NCBI RefSeq assembly: GCF_900099775.1
Contig: NZ_FMTM01000011.1
Coordinates: forward strand, 62,001 to 126,000
Source of the DNA: Rhizobium mongolense subsp. loessense
GTDB lineage: Bacteria > Pseudomonadota > Alphaproteobacteria > Rhizobiales > Rhizobiaceae
DNA: 64,000 bases
Direction of reading: 5' to 3'
Numbering within the stretch: position 1 is the first letter of the stretch; the number at the start of each line of letters is the position of its first letter. The notes below the pieces were generated by a model, which saw only the letters and a list, made by a program, of their open reading frames with translations, was not told where the DNA came from and ran no database searches. Below, in pieces: positions 8,475 through 17,173 of the stretch. The translations under genes were made by a program, and so were the position numbers.

Positions 8475-10171
8475 GGGCTCGTTCCTGCACTGGTCAACGA
8501 CGGCCGCCTCGGGATCGGCGGATATTTCTTGCCGGGAATGGCAGCGATCAACTCGCGCGTGTAGGCATGCTGCGGATCGCCGAAGACAGCCTCCACCGGC
8601 CCGCCGTCGACGAGCTTTCCTTCTTTCAGCACCGAGACTGTGTCGGCGATCTGGCGGACCACGGCGAGATCGTGGGAGACGAAAAGATAGGTGAGCCCGA
8701 GCTCGCGCTGCAGTTTGTCAAGCAATGCCAGGATCTGCGCCTGCACGGTAACGTCGAGCGCTGAGACCGCCTCGTCGAGAACGAGGATCTGCGGACCAAG
8801 GACCAGCGCACGAGCAATCGCAACGCGCTGACGCTGTCCGCCGGAAAGCGCATGGGGCCTGCGCGGCAGCATATCGAGCGTCAGCCCCACCCTTTCGAGC
8901 GTGCTTGCGACCCTTTCAACCCGTTCGGCGCGTGAGATCCGATCGAAGTTCAAAAGTGGCTCCTCGACGATCCGTGCAATGGTCTGGCGCGGATCGAGTG
9001 AGCTAAAGGGATTCTGATAGACGAGCTGGATCTTCTTGCGAAAGAGCCTCAGCGTTTCACCGCCCAGACCAGCGAGATCAAGACCATCGACGAAGACGTT
9101 CCCCGCCGTCGGCTTCTGGAAGGCCGCCACAGTACGGATTGTCGTTGTCTTGCCCGATCCCGATTCACCGACAAGCGCATGAGTCGTGCCGCGCCGGACC
9201 CGAAACGAGATGTCGTCGACGGCGCGAAAGTGGCTTTTCTGTCCGCCGAGGCCGAAATCCTGGATCAGATTTTCGACAACGATGATATCGTCCGGCTCTG
9301 CGGCCGGCGCTCCTGCAGCAGCCGGCACGCGCCTTCGACCGGCATTGAGAGACGGCGCGTTGGCAAAAAGCTGTCGCGTATATGCACTTTGCGGCGCCCT
9401 CAGGATATCGCCGGTACGGCCTTGTTCCTGAATGCGGCCATGATGCAGCACGACCAGTTTGTCGGCTCGGTCGGCGGCAACTCCAAGATCGTGGGTCACC
9501 AATAGAAGCGCTGTCCCATATTCGCGGCGCAGCGCGTCGATGAGGTCGAGAATGTGCTTCTGGACCGTCACATCGAGCGCGCTCGTCGGCTCGTCGGCAA
9601 TAATCAGCGAGGGTCTCAGTGCAATGGCAATCGCAATCAGCACGCGCTGCTTCATGCCGCCGGACAGCTCGTGCGGATACTGCTGGGCACGCATCGTCGG
9701 CTGATAGAGGCCGACGCGCCCAAGCAGTTCGATTGCCTGAGCATAGGCAACCGGTCCGGAGGACTGGTCGTGGATTGCAAAGATCTCCGCCACCTGTTTG
9801 CCGATCGTCTTGACCGGATTGAGCGCGTTGCCAGGATCCTGCGGTATCAAGCTCACGATTGAACCGCGAATGCCATCGAGCCGCTTCTGGGGCCAGTCGG
9901 CAATCTCCTGCCGGTTCAGCCGGATACTGCCTTTCTCTAGGCGTCCGTTTTCCGGCAGAAGGCCGATGATTGCCTGCGCAGTCGAGCTCTTGCCCGAGCC
10001 TGACTCGCCGACAAGCGCCACGACCTCGCCCGGATCCACGCGAAAATCGATCCCGCGTACCGCAGTGCGTGTTCCGTTCCGATCGCTGTAGGAGACTGTC
10101 AGCCCCGACACCTCGAGGACTGCGGCGGGCTGGGTCGCGCCCTTCGGCCGATTGACAGGTTGGATCGTCAT
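8471..10171 (-). CDS. Oligopeptide-type ABC transporter, fused double ATPase (DppD-DppF type)
   Basis: A 566-residue protein with two complete ATPase cassettes. The first has Walker A GESGSGKS at residues 55-62 and signature LSGGMKQRV; the second has GESGSGKTTTIR and LSGGQRQRV with Walker B ILVLDEAVSALD. Each ends in the short oligopeptide-transporter tail region. Fusion of the two ATPases is common in this class. The start overlaps the permease stop at 10168-10171, and the stop overlaps the monooxygenase start, placing it mid-operon. Confidence 0.93.
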   Translation of the reverse strand: MTIQPVNRPKGATQPAAVLEVSGLTVSYSDRNGTRTAVRGIDFRVDPGEVVALVGESGSGKSSTAQAIIGLLPENGRLEKGSIRLNRQEIADWPQKRLDGIRGSIVSLIPQDPGNALNPVKTIGKQVAEIFAIHDQSSGPVAYAQAIELLGRVGLYQPTMRAQQYPHELSGGMKQRVLIAIAIALRPSLIIADEPTSALDVTVQKHILDLIDALRREYGTALLLVTHDLGVAADRADKLVVLHHGRIQEQGRTGDILRAPQSAYTRQLFANAPSLNAGRRRVPAAAGAPAAEPDDIIVVENLIQDFGLGGQKSHFRAVDDISFRVRRGTTHALVGESGSGKTTTIRTVAAFQKPTAGNVFVDGLDLAGLGGETLRLFRKKIQLVYQNPFSSLDPRQTIARIVEEPLLNFDRISRAERVERVASTLERVGLTLDMLPRRPHALSGGQRQRVAIARALVLGPQILVLDEAVSALDVTVQAQILALLDKLQRELGLTYLFVSHDLAVVRQIADTVSVLKEGKLVDGGPVEAVFGDPQHAYTRELIAAIPGKKYPPIPRRPSLTSAGTSP

Positions 10172-11085
10172 CTCTGCACCTTTCCGATTGCCTGGCTGAT
10201 CCGGTTAACCGAGAGAACGACGAGCACCACAGCGATGCCGGGTGCAGCCGTCAGCCACCATGCGGTTGCGATATAATTGCGGCCTTCGGCAATCAGCAGG
10301 CCCCATTCCGGCGTCGGTGGTGGCGCGCCGTAGCCCAGAAAACCGAGGGTCGAAAGTTGCAGGATGGCCGAGCCCACCTGCAGCGCTGCAAATGCAATGA
10401 CAGAAGTCAGCGAATTCGGCAGAACGTGGCGCCATAGCACTTTCAGGAACGTGGCGCCGCTGCCGAAGGCCGCCTCGACATATTCGCTGCGGCGCACCGT
10501 CACGACCTCCGAGCGTACGATACGGGCAAAGCTTGCAATCGACGTCACGCCGACGGCGATTGCAGCGTTTGTCGTGCCGAAGCCGAGAAGGATGATGATG
10601 CTGAGCGACAGCAATAGGGCCGGGATCGAGAGCAGCACGTCCATGAGACGCATGATGACCCCGTCAACCAAACCGCCTAAGGAACCCGCAAGAAGGCCAA
10701 GCGCCGTGCCGATGGCAATGCCGATGGCGACAGCCGCAAGCGCGCCGGAAAGCGTATGCACCGAACCATGAACGAGCCGCGCATAAAGATCGCGGCCGAG
10801 CGAATCCGTACCGAGCAGATGCGCTGCCCCAGGCGGTTTCAATTGCTGACCCGCCTGCCCCTGGATCGGGTCATACGCGGTAAAGAGCCCTGGAATGGCA
10901 GCCCATAAAAGGACAAGCGTCAGGATCACAACAGCGAGCACAAAGTCGGGCTGGACGCGAATCCCGTGCCTCTTTCCTTCGGCGGTCGGCAGCGCCTCAT
11001 CGGCGACCGGTGCTTCCGCGAGCCAGGCGACCGGATCCGGACTTTCGATACTGAGGTGCCGTTCTGCACTGTCGAACTGGGTCAT
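10168..11085 (-). CDS. Peptide-type ABC transporter permease, DppC-like
   Basis: A 305-residue inner-membrane permease. The frame is open further upstream, but the ATG at 11085-11083 gives the expected N-terminus and an ATGA overlap with the upstream permease. The N-terminal ~45 residues are hydrophilic, followed by a helix VVILTLVLLWAAIPGLF and the family block HLLGTDSLGRDLYARLVHG, diagnostic of DppC/OppC proteins. The loop containing VRSEVVTVRRSEYVEAA is the ATPase-docking region. It is co-expressed with the DppB-like partner. Confidence 0.92.
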   Translation of the reverse strand: MTQFDSAERHLSIESPDPVAWLAEAPVADEALPTAEGKRHGIRVQPDFVLAVVILTLVLLWAAIPGLFTAYDPIQGQAGQQLKPPGAAHLLGTDSLGRDLYARLVHGSVHTLSGALAAVAIGIAIGTALGLLAGSLGGLVDGVIMRLMDVLLSIPALLLSLSIIILLGFGTTNAAIAVGVTSIASFARIVRSEVVTVRRSEYVEAAFGSGATFLKVLWRHVLPNSLTSVIAFAALQVGSAILQLSTLGFLGYGAPPPTPEWGLLIAEGRNYIATAWWLTAAPGIAVVLVVLSVNRISQAIGKVQR

Positions 11086-12026
11086 CGAGCGGTCCCCAAT
11101 TTGGTTTTCAGTCGCGGATCGAGCACGGGATAGAGCAGATCGATCGCAAGGTTTATGGCGACGAAGGTGGCTGCAGATATGACGACGATCGCCTGCAAAA
11201 CCGCTACATCCTGGAAGGACACTGCCTGTTCGGCGAGGCCGCCGATTCCGTTGAGACCAAAGACGGCTTCGGTCACGACGGCGCCGGCCAGCAGTTCGCC
11301 GAAGAGCACACCAGCCACCGTCAGTACTGGCAGCAGTGCGTTCCTTGCGACATGGCGCCACAACACCCAGTAATGCGATGCGCCCTTGGCGCGCGCAACA
11401 GCCACGAATGGACGCGTAAGAACCTCATCGATGTTCCGAAGCAGGATTTGCGCCATCGGTGCAGAAATCGGAACGGCAACGGTCAGGACGGGAAGGATCA
11501 GTCCCTCCCATGGCCCGGGATTGATCACCGGCACGAGTTTCAGCCGGAACGAGAATATCTGGATCAGCATGATGCCGAGCCAGAAGGTGGGCACGGAGAC
11601 GAACAGCGAAGGGATAGAATGAAAGAACGAACGAAGCCGGCCGAGGCCCGGAATGTTGCAAAGGACCGCAAGAATGACGGCGAGGATTAAAGCGGTGGCA
11701 AAGCCGAGCCCTGCAAGCCGGATGGTCGAGGGCAGGTTGGCGGCAAGCTGCGCGTTGACGGCGACACCGCGCTGCAGCGAATAGCCGAAATTGCCGGTCA
11801 GAAAATTGCCGATTGTTTGGAGATATTGCGACGCAAGAGACCCGTCTGCTGCGTAGGCTGCACGAATATCGGCCAGCTGTTCCGGGCTGAGGCCGTATTC
11901 CGGGTTCTGGAATTTGATCAGCACCGCGTCGCCGGGCATCGCCTGCAGCAGCACGAAGGAAATCGTGAAGGCGGCCCAGAGCACCAGAAGCGCCTGCCCT
12001 ATGCGTGAAAGAACATATCTTGCCAT
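11082..12026 (-). CDS. Peptide-type ABC transporter permease, DppB-like
   Basis: A 314-residue permease starting MARYVLSRIGQALLVLWAAF, the standard DppB/OppB N-terminus. ATG 12026 is preceded by a GGAG ribosome site nine bases upstream; an in-frame start 22 codons earlier lacks the family sequence and is rejected. The loop region carries TRPFVAVARAKGASHYWVLW, the EAA-like segment of this class. The stop overlaps the DppC-like start (ATGA). The gene follows the binding-protein gene by 52 bases. Confidence 0.92.
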   Translation of the reverse strand: MARYVLSRIGQALLVLWAAFTISFVLLQAMPGDAVLIKFQNPEYGLSPEQLADIRAAYAADGSLASQYLQTIGNFLTGNFGYSLQRGVAVNAQLAANLPSTIRLAGLGFATALILAVILAVLCNIPGLGRLRSFFHSIPSLFVSVPTFWLGIMLIQIFSFRLKLVPVINPGPWEGLILPVLTVAVPISAPMAQILLRNIDEVLTRPFVAVARAKGASHYWVLWRHVARNALLPVLTVAGVLFGELLAGAVVTEAVFGLNGIGGLAEQAVSFQDVAVLQAIVVISAATFVAINLAIDLLYPVLDPRLKTKLGTAR

Positions 12027-12078
12027 GGCAAACTCCGTCTCAGCGAACCAGCCCGGATCTTGCCAGGCTTTCGGCCGC

Positions 12079-13716
12079 TTAGTGTTCAGCAAGCCAGATG
12101 CTGTAGAAGCTCGGGCGGCCGACCGCCTCGAAGGCTACCCCCTGCACATAAGGGGCGCCCGCAAAGGCCTGCGGCTCTTCAAAGATCGGGATGGCATAGG
12201 CCTGATCGATCACGTAGTTCTGAACCTCGCCGGCAATCGTCAGGCGCTTGGCGCGATCTGGTTCTGACGAAAGCTGCTCAAGTAAGCCGTTCAGCCTGCC
12301 GTCTGCAAAGGACTTCACTTTGTCGCTCAATCCGCCCTTCTGGCGAAGCACGTCGCGGTTCTTCGGATAGTACTGGCTCTTGATGACGTCGGGATCGGCG
12401 CGGCCGACCATCGCCGGCGAAACGGGCGTCTTTTCCGGATCGAGATCATCGACGGTCTTGCTGCCGGCATCGCCTGCAAGAACATTGAGCGTCACGCCGA
12501 GCTTCGCCCATTGCTGCGCGACAAGCTGTAGCGTTGCCTTGTTCTGGGGCTGCGGCGGCGATTCATAGGCTGTCAAGATTAGCTGCTGGCCGTCTTTCGC
12601 ACGCACGCCATTAGCACCGGTCTTCCAGCCGGCGTCGTCGAGCAGCTTTGCGGCTTCGGCAGGGTCGTAGGCAAGCTTCGAGGACAGATCGACATAGCCC
12701 TGCGCGGTCGAAGCGATGATCGATTTTGCCTGCGGATAGTTGGCGGAAAAGAGCGTCGAGACGATTTCCTGCGTATTCGTGCCATGCAGCAGCGCCCGTC
12801 TGACGCGCAGATCGGCAACGAGCGGGTTGTCTGGTCGGAAGACGACGCTGTTGTTCACGCCACGCGTTGGCGGCGCATAGATCTTATACCCCTGGCTTTC
12901 GACCTGCTCTTCGTCATAGGCCTGCACCTGGCGGATGAAATCCGCCTGGCCGGAAAGCAGTGCGCCGATGCGCACGCTGTCTTCTCCGGTGATGACATAT
13001 CTGATGCCGTCGAGGTAGGCGCGGCCCTGATGTTCAGACTTTGCAGGACCCCAGTTGTAGTCTTGGCGCGCCTTCAGCGAGAGTTCCTTGCCGAGCGTTT
13101 CGCTTTCGACGACAAAGGGGCCCGAGCCAATGATCTTGGTTGCATCCCCGAGCTGCTCGAACGGCAAAGCCAGCGTCGTCGGCGAAACAAGGCCGGAGCC
13201 GATAACCGACGTTCCCTGCAGGAATCCCGGCGATGGCCTTTTGAAGTAGAATTTTACGGTGAGCGGGTCGATAACTTCGGAATGGTCGTAATTGTTGATG
13301 ACTTCCGAAACCGGCTGCTTCAACGCTTTGTTGCCCAGACCGAAGGTATCGTAGTTTTTCGCAACCGCATTCGCATCGAGCGGCGACCCATCCGAGAAAG
13401 TCACGCCTTCGCGCAACTTGAAGGTATATTCCGTCGCATTCTCGTTGACCGTCCAGGATTCCGCGATCCAGGGCTCGATCTCGAGCGTCTTCGGATTCTG
13501 GTAGGTCAATTTATCAGTAATCTGATTGAGCACGCCGCCATTCGGGTAAAAACCGCCGGCCGGAGGATAAAGATTGGTGTGCGCCTGCTGCTCGAGATAG
13601 ATCAGCGTGCCGCCCGTCACCGGCTTGGCCGCATCGTCCGCAATGCCCACGGAAGCGGAAGTCGTAAACGACAATGCCCCAATCAATGCGGCTGCGCCCA
13701 AATTTGTGAAGCTCAT
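12079..13716 (-). CDS. Peptide-type ABC transporter substrate-binding protein, KPN_01854 family
   Basis: A 545-residue family 5 solute-binding protein. I chose ATG 13716 because GAGGGA lies at the right distance upstream and it gives a direct signal peptide (MSFTNLGAAALIGALSFTTS, cleaved near SASVGIA-DD). The mature region has ESWTVNENATEYTFKLREG and FSDGSPLDA, the family 5 signature region. It begins the - strand operon that also encodes two permeases, a double ATPase, a luciferase-like oxygenase and two CMD proteins. That set matches the KPN_01854-01858 arrangement from memory. The ligand is unknown; a peptide need not be the substrate. Confidence 0.9.
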   Translation of the reverse strand: MSFTNLGAAALIGALSFTTSASVGIADDAAKPVTGGTLIYLEQQAHTNLYPPAGGFYPNGGVLNQITDKLTYQNPKTLEIEPWIAESWTVNENATEYTFKLREGVTFSDGSPLDANAVAKNYDTFGLGNKALKQPVSEVINNYDHSEVIDPLTVKFYFKRPSPGFLQGTSVIGSGLVSPTTLALPFEQLGDATKIIGSGPFVVESETLGKELSLKARQDYNWGPAKSEHQGRAYLDGIRYVITGEDSVRIGALLSGQADFIRQVQAYDEEQVESQGYKIYAPPTRGVNNSVVFRPDNPLVADLRVRRALLHGTNTQEIVSTLFSANYPQAKSIIASTAQGYVDLSSKLAYDPAEAAKLLDDAGWKTGANGVRAKDGQQLILTAYESPPQPQNKATLQLVAQQWAKLGVTLNVLAGDAGSKTVDDLDPEKTPVSPAMVGRADPDVIKSQYYPKNRDVLRQKGGLSDKVKSFADGRLNGLLEQLSSEPDRAKRLTIAGEVQNYVIDQAYAIPIFEEPQAFAGAPYVQGVAFEAVGRPSFYSIWLAEH

Positions 13717-14065
13717 GTCTATTTCCCTCGGATGGAACATGGCCGAAGGATATGATTTTCATGTTTTAATCCATAGAATTGATGTTCTATTTTATTCCCG
13801 GAAGGGGAAATGAAGAACTCGCGCGGGGATAAAACCGGCAATATCCGGCATGGAGAGGCAAATGCGCCAGCCGAAAAGTGAAACGCATCTGAGCTGTCGA
13901 CCGTGTTGACGTGCAGTTTTCAGGCGATAGAACTGAAAAGTGGATGGATTGTGAGATCCCTCTGCTCTCGGCGACCGTCAAAAAGCCCGACCGCATCGAG
14001 GTTTCACGTCCCATTGACCTTTTCGTCCGAGCATTGACCCGAGCCCGCCACGTTGAAGACCGACC
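13717..14065. promoter_or_regulatory. Divergent intergenic region with an inverted repeat upstream of the binding-protein operon
   Basis: This 349-base region separates the - strand transporter operon from the + strand YoaK-like gene. An AT-rich patch holds a perfect inverted repeat, ATAGAA (13773-13778), six bases, TTCTAT (13785-13790), about 60 bases upstream of the binding-protein start. That is a reasonable size and place for an operator. No regulator gene is adjacent. The remainder (13800-14065) shows no convincing gene. Confidence 0.4.
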
Positions 14066-14794
14066 ATGCTGATCCGCCAGGGGCACGAACGCAACGAACA
14101 GATTGACAGGAAGCTCGCCTCCTATCTTGCGGCGATCGCCGGCGCGCTCAACGCGGCCGCCTTTTACGCGGTCGGCTTCTTTTCGGCGAACATGACCGGA
14201 AACATCTCCACCTTTTCCGACCACATCGCCGTCGGCGCGTGGTTTTCCGCCCTGTTCTACCTTGCGATCATCGTCACCTTCATCTTAGGCGCCACCGTCT
14301 CGACGCTGCTCATCAATGCCGGCCGCAGACGCAACATACATGCCATCTACGCCTACAGCATTCTGACCGAGGGGATATTGCTTGCGATACTCGGCTGTGC
14401 CGACCTTTGGCTGCTTGGACAATGGCGGGCCCCGGTTCTGGTGATCGGCCTTGCCTTTCTCATGGGCCTTCAAAACGCAGTCGTCACCCGCATTTCCAAC
14501 GCCCGGGTAAGGACCACCCATATATCGGGAATGGCGACCGATGTCGGCATCGAGCTTGGGATGGCGTTTGACATCCTGCGCGGACGGGAGCGACCCAGCG
14601 AGGCGCAGTATGACCGCGCCAAGCTCCTTTTACATGTCCAAACCATCCTAGCGTTCCTATCCGGCGGGATCGTGGGCGTCCTCGTCTATCGCTCCGCCGG
14701 CGGCTTGTTGCTTATCGCCACTGCCGCGCTACTGCTGGCGATTGCCATGACCGGCATTTTCCGGGTGCGGCAGCAGCGGGCACAGGCCCCGTGA
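14066..14794 (+). CDS. YoaK-family (DUF1275) integral membrane protein
   Basis: A 242-residue protein with about six hydrophobic segments. The DUF1275 hallmarks are seen: an N-terminal AGALNAAAFYAVGFFSANMTGN block and the central GLQNAVVTRISNARVRTTH followed by SGMATDVG. The function of the family is not established; many members are annotated as transporters or membrane proteins without proof. The gene stands alone, divergent from the transporter operon and converging with the methyltransferase gene. An ATG at 14066 is used; no strong ribosome site is seen. Confidence 0.85.
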   Translation: MLIRQGHERNEQIDRKLASYLAAIAGALNAAAFYAVGFFSANMTGNISTFSDHIAVGAWFSALFYLAIIVTFILGATVSTLLINAGRRRNIHAIYAYSILTEGILLAILGCADLWLLGQWRAPVLVIGLAFLMGLQNAVVTRISNARVRTTHISGMATDVGIELGMAFDILRGRERPSEAQYDRAKLLLHVQTILAFLSGGIVGVLVYRSAGGLLLIATAALLLAIAMTGIFRVRQQRAQAP

Positions 14795-14811
14795 CTTACG
14801 TGGCTGGTGCA

Positions 14812-15510
14812 TCAAAGGCGCTGCAGGCAGAAGGAAAAATGCGCATCCGGATCCAGCGTCAGGTATTCGAAGCGCCATCCGTATTCCGCGCAGAACTTGT
14901 TGACGGCTTCCACGACGCCATAGACGATCGGCTTTACGGTGTTGCCGGTACAAAAATCGTGGCCGGCAATTCGCCCGCCGCGATTGACCTTGCTGTTTGA
15001 CAGGACCAACTCCTTCCAGGTGAGTTCGAAGGAATGATCCGTGTCGATATAAACCCAGTCGAAAAAACCATCGTCAAACGTGCTGAGAGCTTCAAGCGAC
15101 GTGCCCTGCCGGATCACCACCGTTCCGCCTTCTATCTCGCCGGCGAATTTCTCGCTCACCGTCGCCATGCCCGCGGAGTATCGATCCATCCCCCACGGAT
15201 CGATCAGGAAGAGTTTTTCGGGGCGATTCCGCTTGAGGATTTCAGACGTGAACTCTCCTTCAGCGACGCCAATCTCGGCCGCAACCGCATGATTGGGCAG
15301 ACGATAGAGAAGTTCATTGCGATCAGGCAGCAGCTTGGCGCCTTCGGTATGGACAAAATCAAGCCTTGTTCGAGGTGTGCTGCTCCTCAGACGCAGCCGC
15401 TCTTCGCGCGTTTTCACTCTGTGCTCCAGTGCGGAATGATTTGTTGGTCGCGACACGACACCAGAACGTGCCGCGACGCAGCTCATCTCTATACGCAAGT
15501 CCGGCGTCAC
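14812..15510 (-). CDS. Class I SAM-dependent methyltransferase (Methyltransf_24-like)
   Basis: A protein of up to 232 residues. Recognisable parts are the SAM-binding motif AAEIGVAEGEFTSEIL (about residues 76-91), the acidic end of strand 2 (LFLIDPWG), the VYIDTDHSFELTWKEL segment, and GGRIAGHDF. These match the Methyltransf_24 group, many of which act near glycan or surface-polymer genes. The N-terminal ~55 residues look unconserved and Arg/Ser-rich, so the real start may be downstream of 15510 or the 5' end may be altered. The substrate is unknown. Confidence 0.75.
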   Translation of the reverse strand: MTPDLRIEMSCVAARSGVVSRPTNHSALEHRVKTREERLRLRSSTPRTRLDFVHTEGAKLLPDRNELLYRLPNHAVAAEIGVAEGEFTSEILKRNRPEKLFLIDPWGMDRYSAGMATVSEKFAGEIEGGTVVIRQGTSLEALSTFDDGFFDWVYIDTDHSFELTWKELVLSNSKVNRGGRIAGHDFCTGNTVKPIVYGVVEAVNKFCAEYGWRFEYLTLDPDAHFSFCLQRL

Positions 15511-15689
15511 GAAAGCTTGCGAGACAAGAGGAACTGCCCTTGACGGTCACAATAATCTGAGCGTGCCCGTAGTGCACATGGGCTGATGATTGCCGGTTCG
15601 AAAAATTTGGAGAAAAAACCCGGCAATGGTCTTGCAGTTCTGCGCCGATATCGCTAGAGAGCCTTCACGCTGGATGCTGCGGCATCGAG

Positions 15690-15765
15690 GGGCGATTAGC
15701 TCAGTTGGTAGAGCGCCTCGTTTACACCGAGGATGTCGGGAGTTCGAGTCTCTCATCGCCCACCA
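15690..15765 (+). tRNA. tRNA-Val (anticodon TAC)
   Basis: A complete cloverleaf including an encoded CCA. The acceptor stem GGGCGAT (15690-15696) pairs with ATCGCCC (15755-15761). The D-arm contains TAGCTCAGTTGGTAGAGC. The anticodon stem CCTCG/CGAGG encloses the loop TTTACAC with anticodon TAC at 15723-15725, reading GTA-type valine codons. The T-arm contains GTTCGAGTC. Its 3' end is partly repeated at 23795-23811, and a degraded integrase gene lies immediately downstream, so this tRNA is a probable integration site. Confidence 0.97.
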
Positions 15766-15767
15766 TT
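15751..15767. repeat. Putative attachment site, left copy (tRNA-Val 3' end)
   Basis: The 17 bases TCTCATCGCCCACCATT at the 3' end of tRNA-Val match 23795-23811 at 16 of 17 positions, same orientation, about 8.0 kb apart. Tyrosine recombinases commonly target tRNA 3' ends and leave such direct repeats on either side of an inserted element. The degraded integrase begins 20 bases downstream. The assignment as an att site is inferred. Confidence 0.55.
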
Positions 15768-15785
15768 CCATTTTTTCCTATTTGA

Positions 15786-16377
15786 TTATTCATCGCTTTT
15801 TCCCTCGTTTGTCTCACCCACATTTTTGGGCGGCAAAAGTGAGACATTTTGCTCGCTCGAGTACTGCTCTCGGCGGTCAAAGGCGTTCGCCGTCATCCGC
15901 CGCTTGTTCGCTTTCTCGACGTAGATTTGCGCTGTCTTCAGTTTGGTCCAACCGAAGATCGCCATCAGCTCGGAAGCCGTTGCGCCACTCTCTGCCAGAG
16001 CAACAGCTGCCGCCTTCCGAGACCGTGCGACGAGCAGTGCGGCAAGCCCGCGTCGTTGCACCATTCGCGCATTTTGTTGCCGAGACCTTCTGTGACGAAC
16101 GGTTTTGCAAATGAAGTGATCAGATAGGCATCGCGGCCAATCACGGTCGCCGCGATAACCGCCTGCAGATCTTGGTCATCGGCGCTTCGATCGTCACCGG
16201 GAATCGGTTGCGGTTTTTGAAAGCCGTGAAGCGCAGCCAGCGTTTGTCTTTGATCGTAGTTTCGTTTCGCGGGCCGATCTTCGCCGCGTCCGAGCGCCGC
16301 GCGCCGATGTTGATCATGATCTCCATCGCGAGGCGCGGCCTGCTTCCGATCGAATGAAACGCGCGATACTGGTCGAT
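15786..16377 (-). pseudogene. Tyrosine recombinase/integrase, C-terminal part, frameshifted
   Basis: Reading leftward, three frames together give the catalytic domain of a phage-type integrase. It contains LAMEIMINIGARRSDAAKIG (first catalytic Arg), DAYLITSFAKPFVTEG, WCNDAGLPHCSSHGL and RKAAAVALAESGATASELM, then GWTKLKTAQIYVEKANK (catalytic Tyr). A frameshift lies near 16160. A one-base deletion near 16030 breaks the H-x-x-R motif. The 5' portion is cut off at the left inverted repeat of the IS element at 16378. The gene ends beside tRNA-Val, as expected for an element that used that tRNA as its attachment site. It cannot make an active recombinase. Confidence 0.85.
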
Positions 16378-16911
16378 CGGTGCTGTCACGTTGTTTGAAA
16401 AAGGTCAGCTTGAGCAGCGGGACCTAATTTAGGCCCGCATTCCGGTTACGGCTTTCCATTCCGCCATGGTCTTGAGGCGGTGGATATGGATGGCCAGCGC
16501 TGAGAAGATGTTGATGAAACGCTGGAGACCTCTTGTACGATCTCATCGAGAACGTATCCGCCTTGGTCAACCGCGCGCCAAAGCCAATGTGTTCGCCCGC
16601 CGATGGTAATCACGACCTCATCCAGATGCCAGACGTCACGATGCGACGGTTTCTTGCGGCGCAATTGCCGCGCATAGGCGGGGCCGAATTTCCGGCCCCA
16701 TCGGCGGGTGGTTTCATAGGAAGCAACGACGCCGCGTTCCAACAGCATCTCCTCGACCAATCGCAGGCTCAGCGGAAACCGGAAATACAGCCAAACTGCC
16801 CGAGCGATGACCTGTGGCGGAAAACGATGGTGCTTCTAATTCACGGTCGGCAAGCTCATCCTGCCCGACCTAACAGTCAACTGTTAAATCGAAATCAACG
16901 TGACAGCACCG
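16378..16911 (-). mobile_element. IS6-family insertion sequence, internally deleted
   Basis: The element is bounded by a perfect 16-base inverted repeat, CGGTGCTGTCACGTTG at 16378-16393 and its reverse complement at 16896-16911. The 534-base length is short of the roughly 800 bases usual for the family, and the transposase inside is broken. The left end sits in the integrase pseudogene. I see no 8-base target duplication (left TGGTCGAT, right TCAGGACT), so the flanks have been rearranged since insertion. Confidence 0.8.
16429..16859 (-). pseudogene. IS6-family transposase remnant
   Basis: Reading leftward from ATG 16859, codon 8 is TAG (16836-16838). Then come typical IS6 residues HHRFPPQVIARAVWLYFRF, SLRLVEEMLLERGVVASYET, GRKFGPAYARQLRRKKP and DVWHLDEVVITIGG (first catalytic Asp). 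After VLDEIVQE the frame is lost, and a different frame gives a C-terminal tail (INIFSALAIHIHRLKTMAEW) ending at TAA 16429-16431. The middle with the remaining catalytic residues is missing. It is inactive because of the nonsense codon and the internal deletion. Confidence 0.85.
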
Positions 16912-17173
16912 TCAGGACTCCTACGACTTGGGGTCCGCCTGGGCCAAGTTCGGTCGCCTACTGTCTGATTTCAGGATTTGCTGGCATTTTCGGCAGCGCT
17001 CCGACACCTGGTTCCGACTTATTTCAGGTTCCCGAATTGACGACGAGGTTCACCAGCTTCTCAAGCGCCGTTCAATGAGGCTATCGCGACCACAAGACCG
17101 CTGAAGTATAGGCATGAAAACGAGTTTTTAATTTTAGGTGCATTTGATATACTTGTAAAATCATGGATGTAAT
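16912..17173. other. Gene-free stretch upstream of the signalling operon
   Basis: Between the IS right end and the haem-protein gene I see no supportable gene. A + strand open frame reaches 17078 but runs out of the IS element and has no recognisable content. The last ~70 bases (17105-17173) are strikingly AT-rich, with TTTTTAATTTTA and TTGATATACTTGTAAAAT, and probably hold the promoter of the operon that starts at 17174. Confidence 0.4.
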
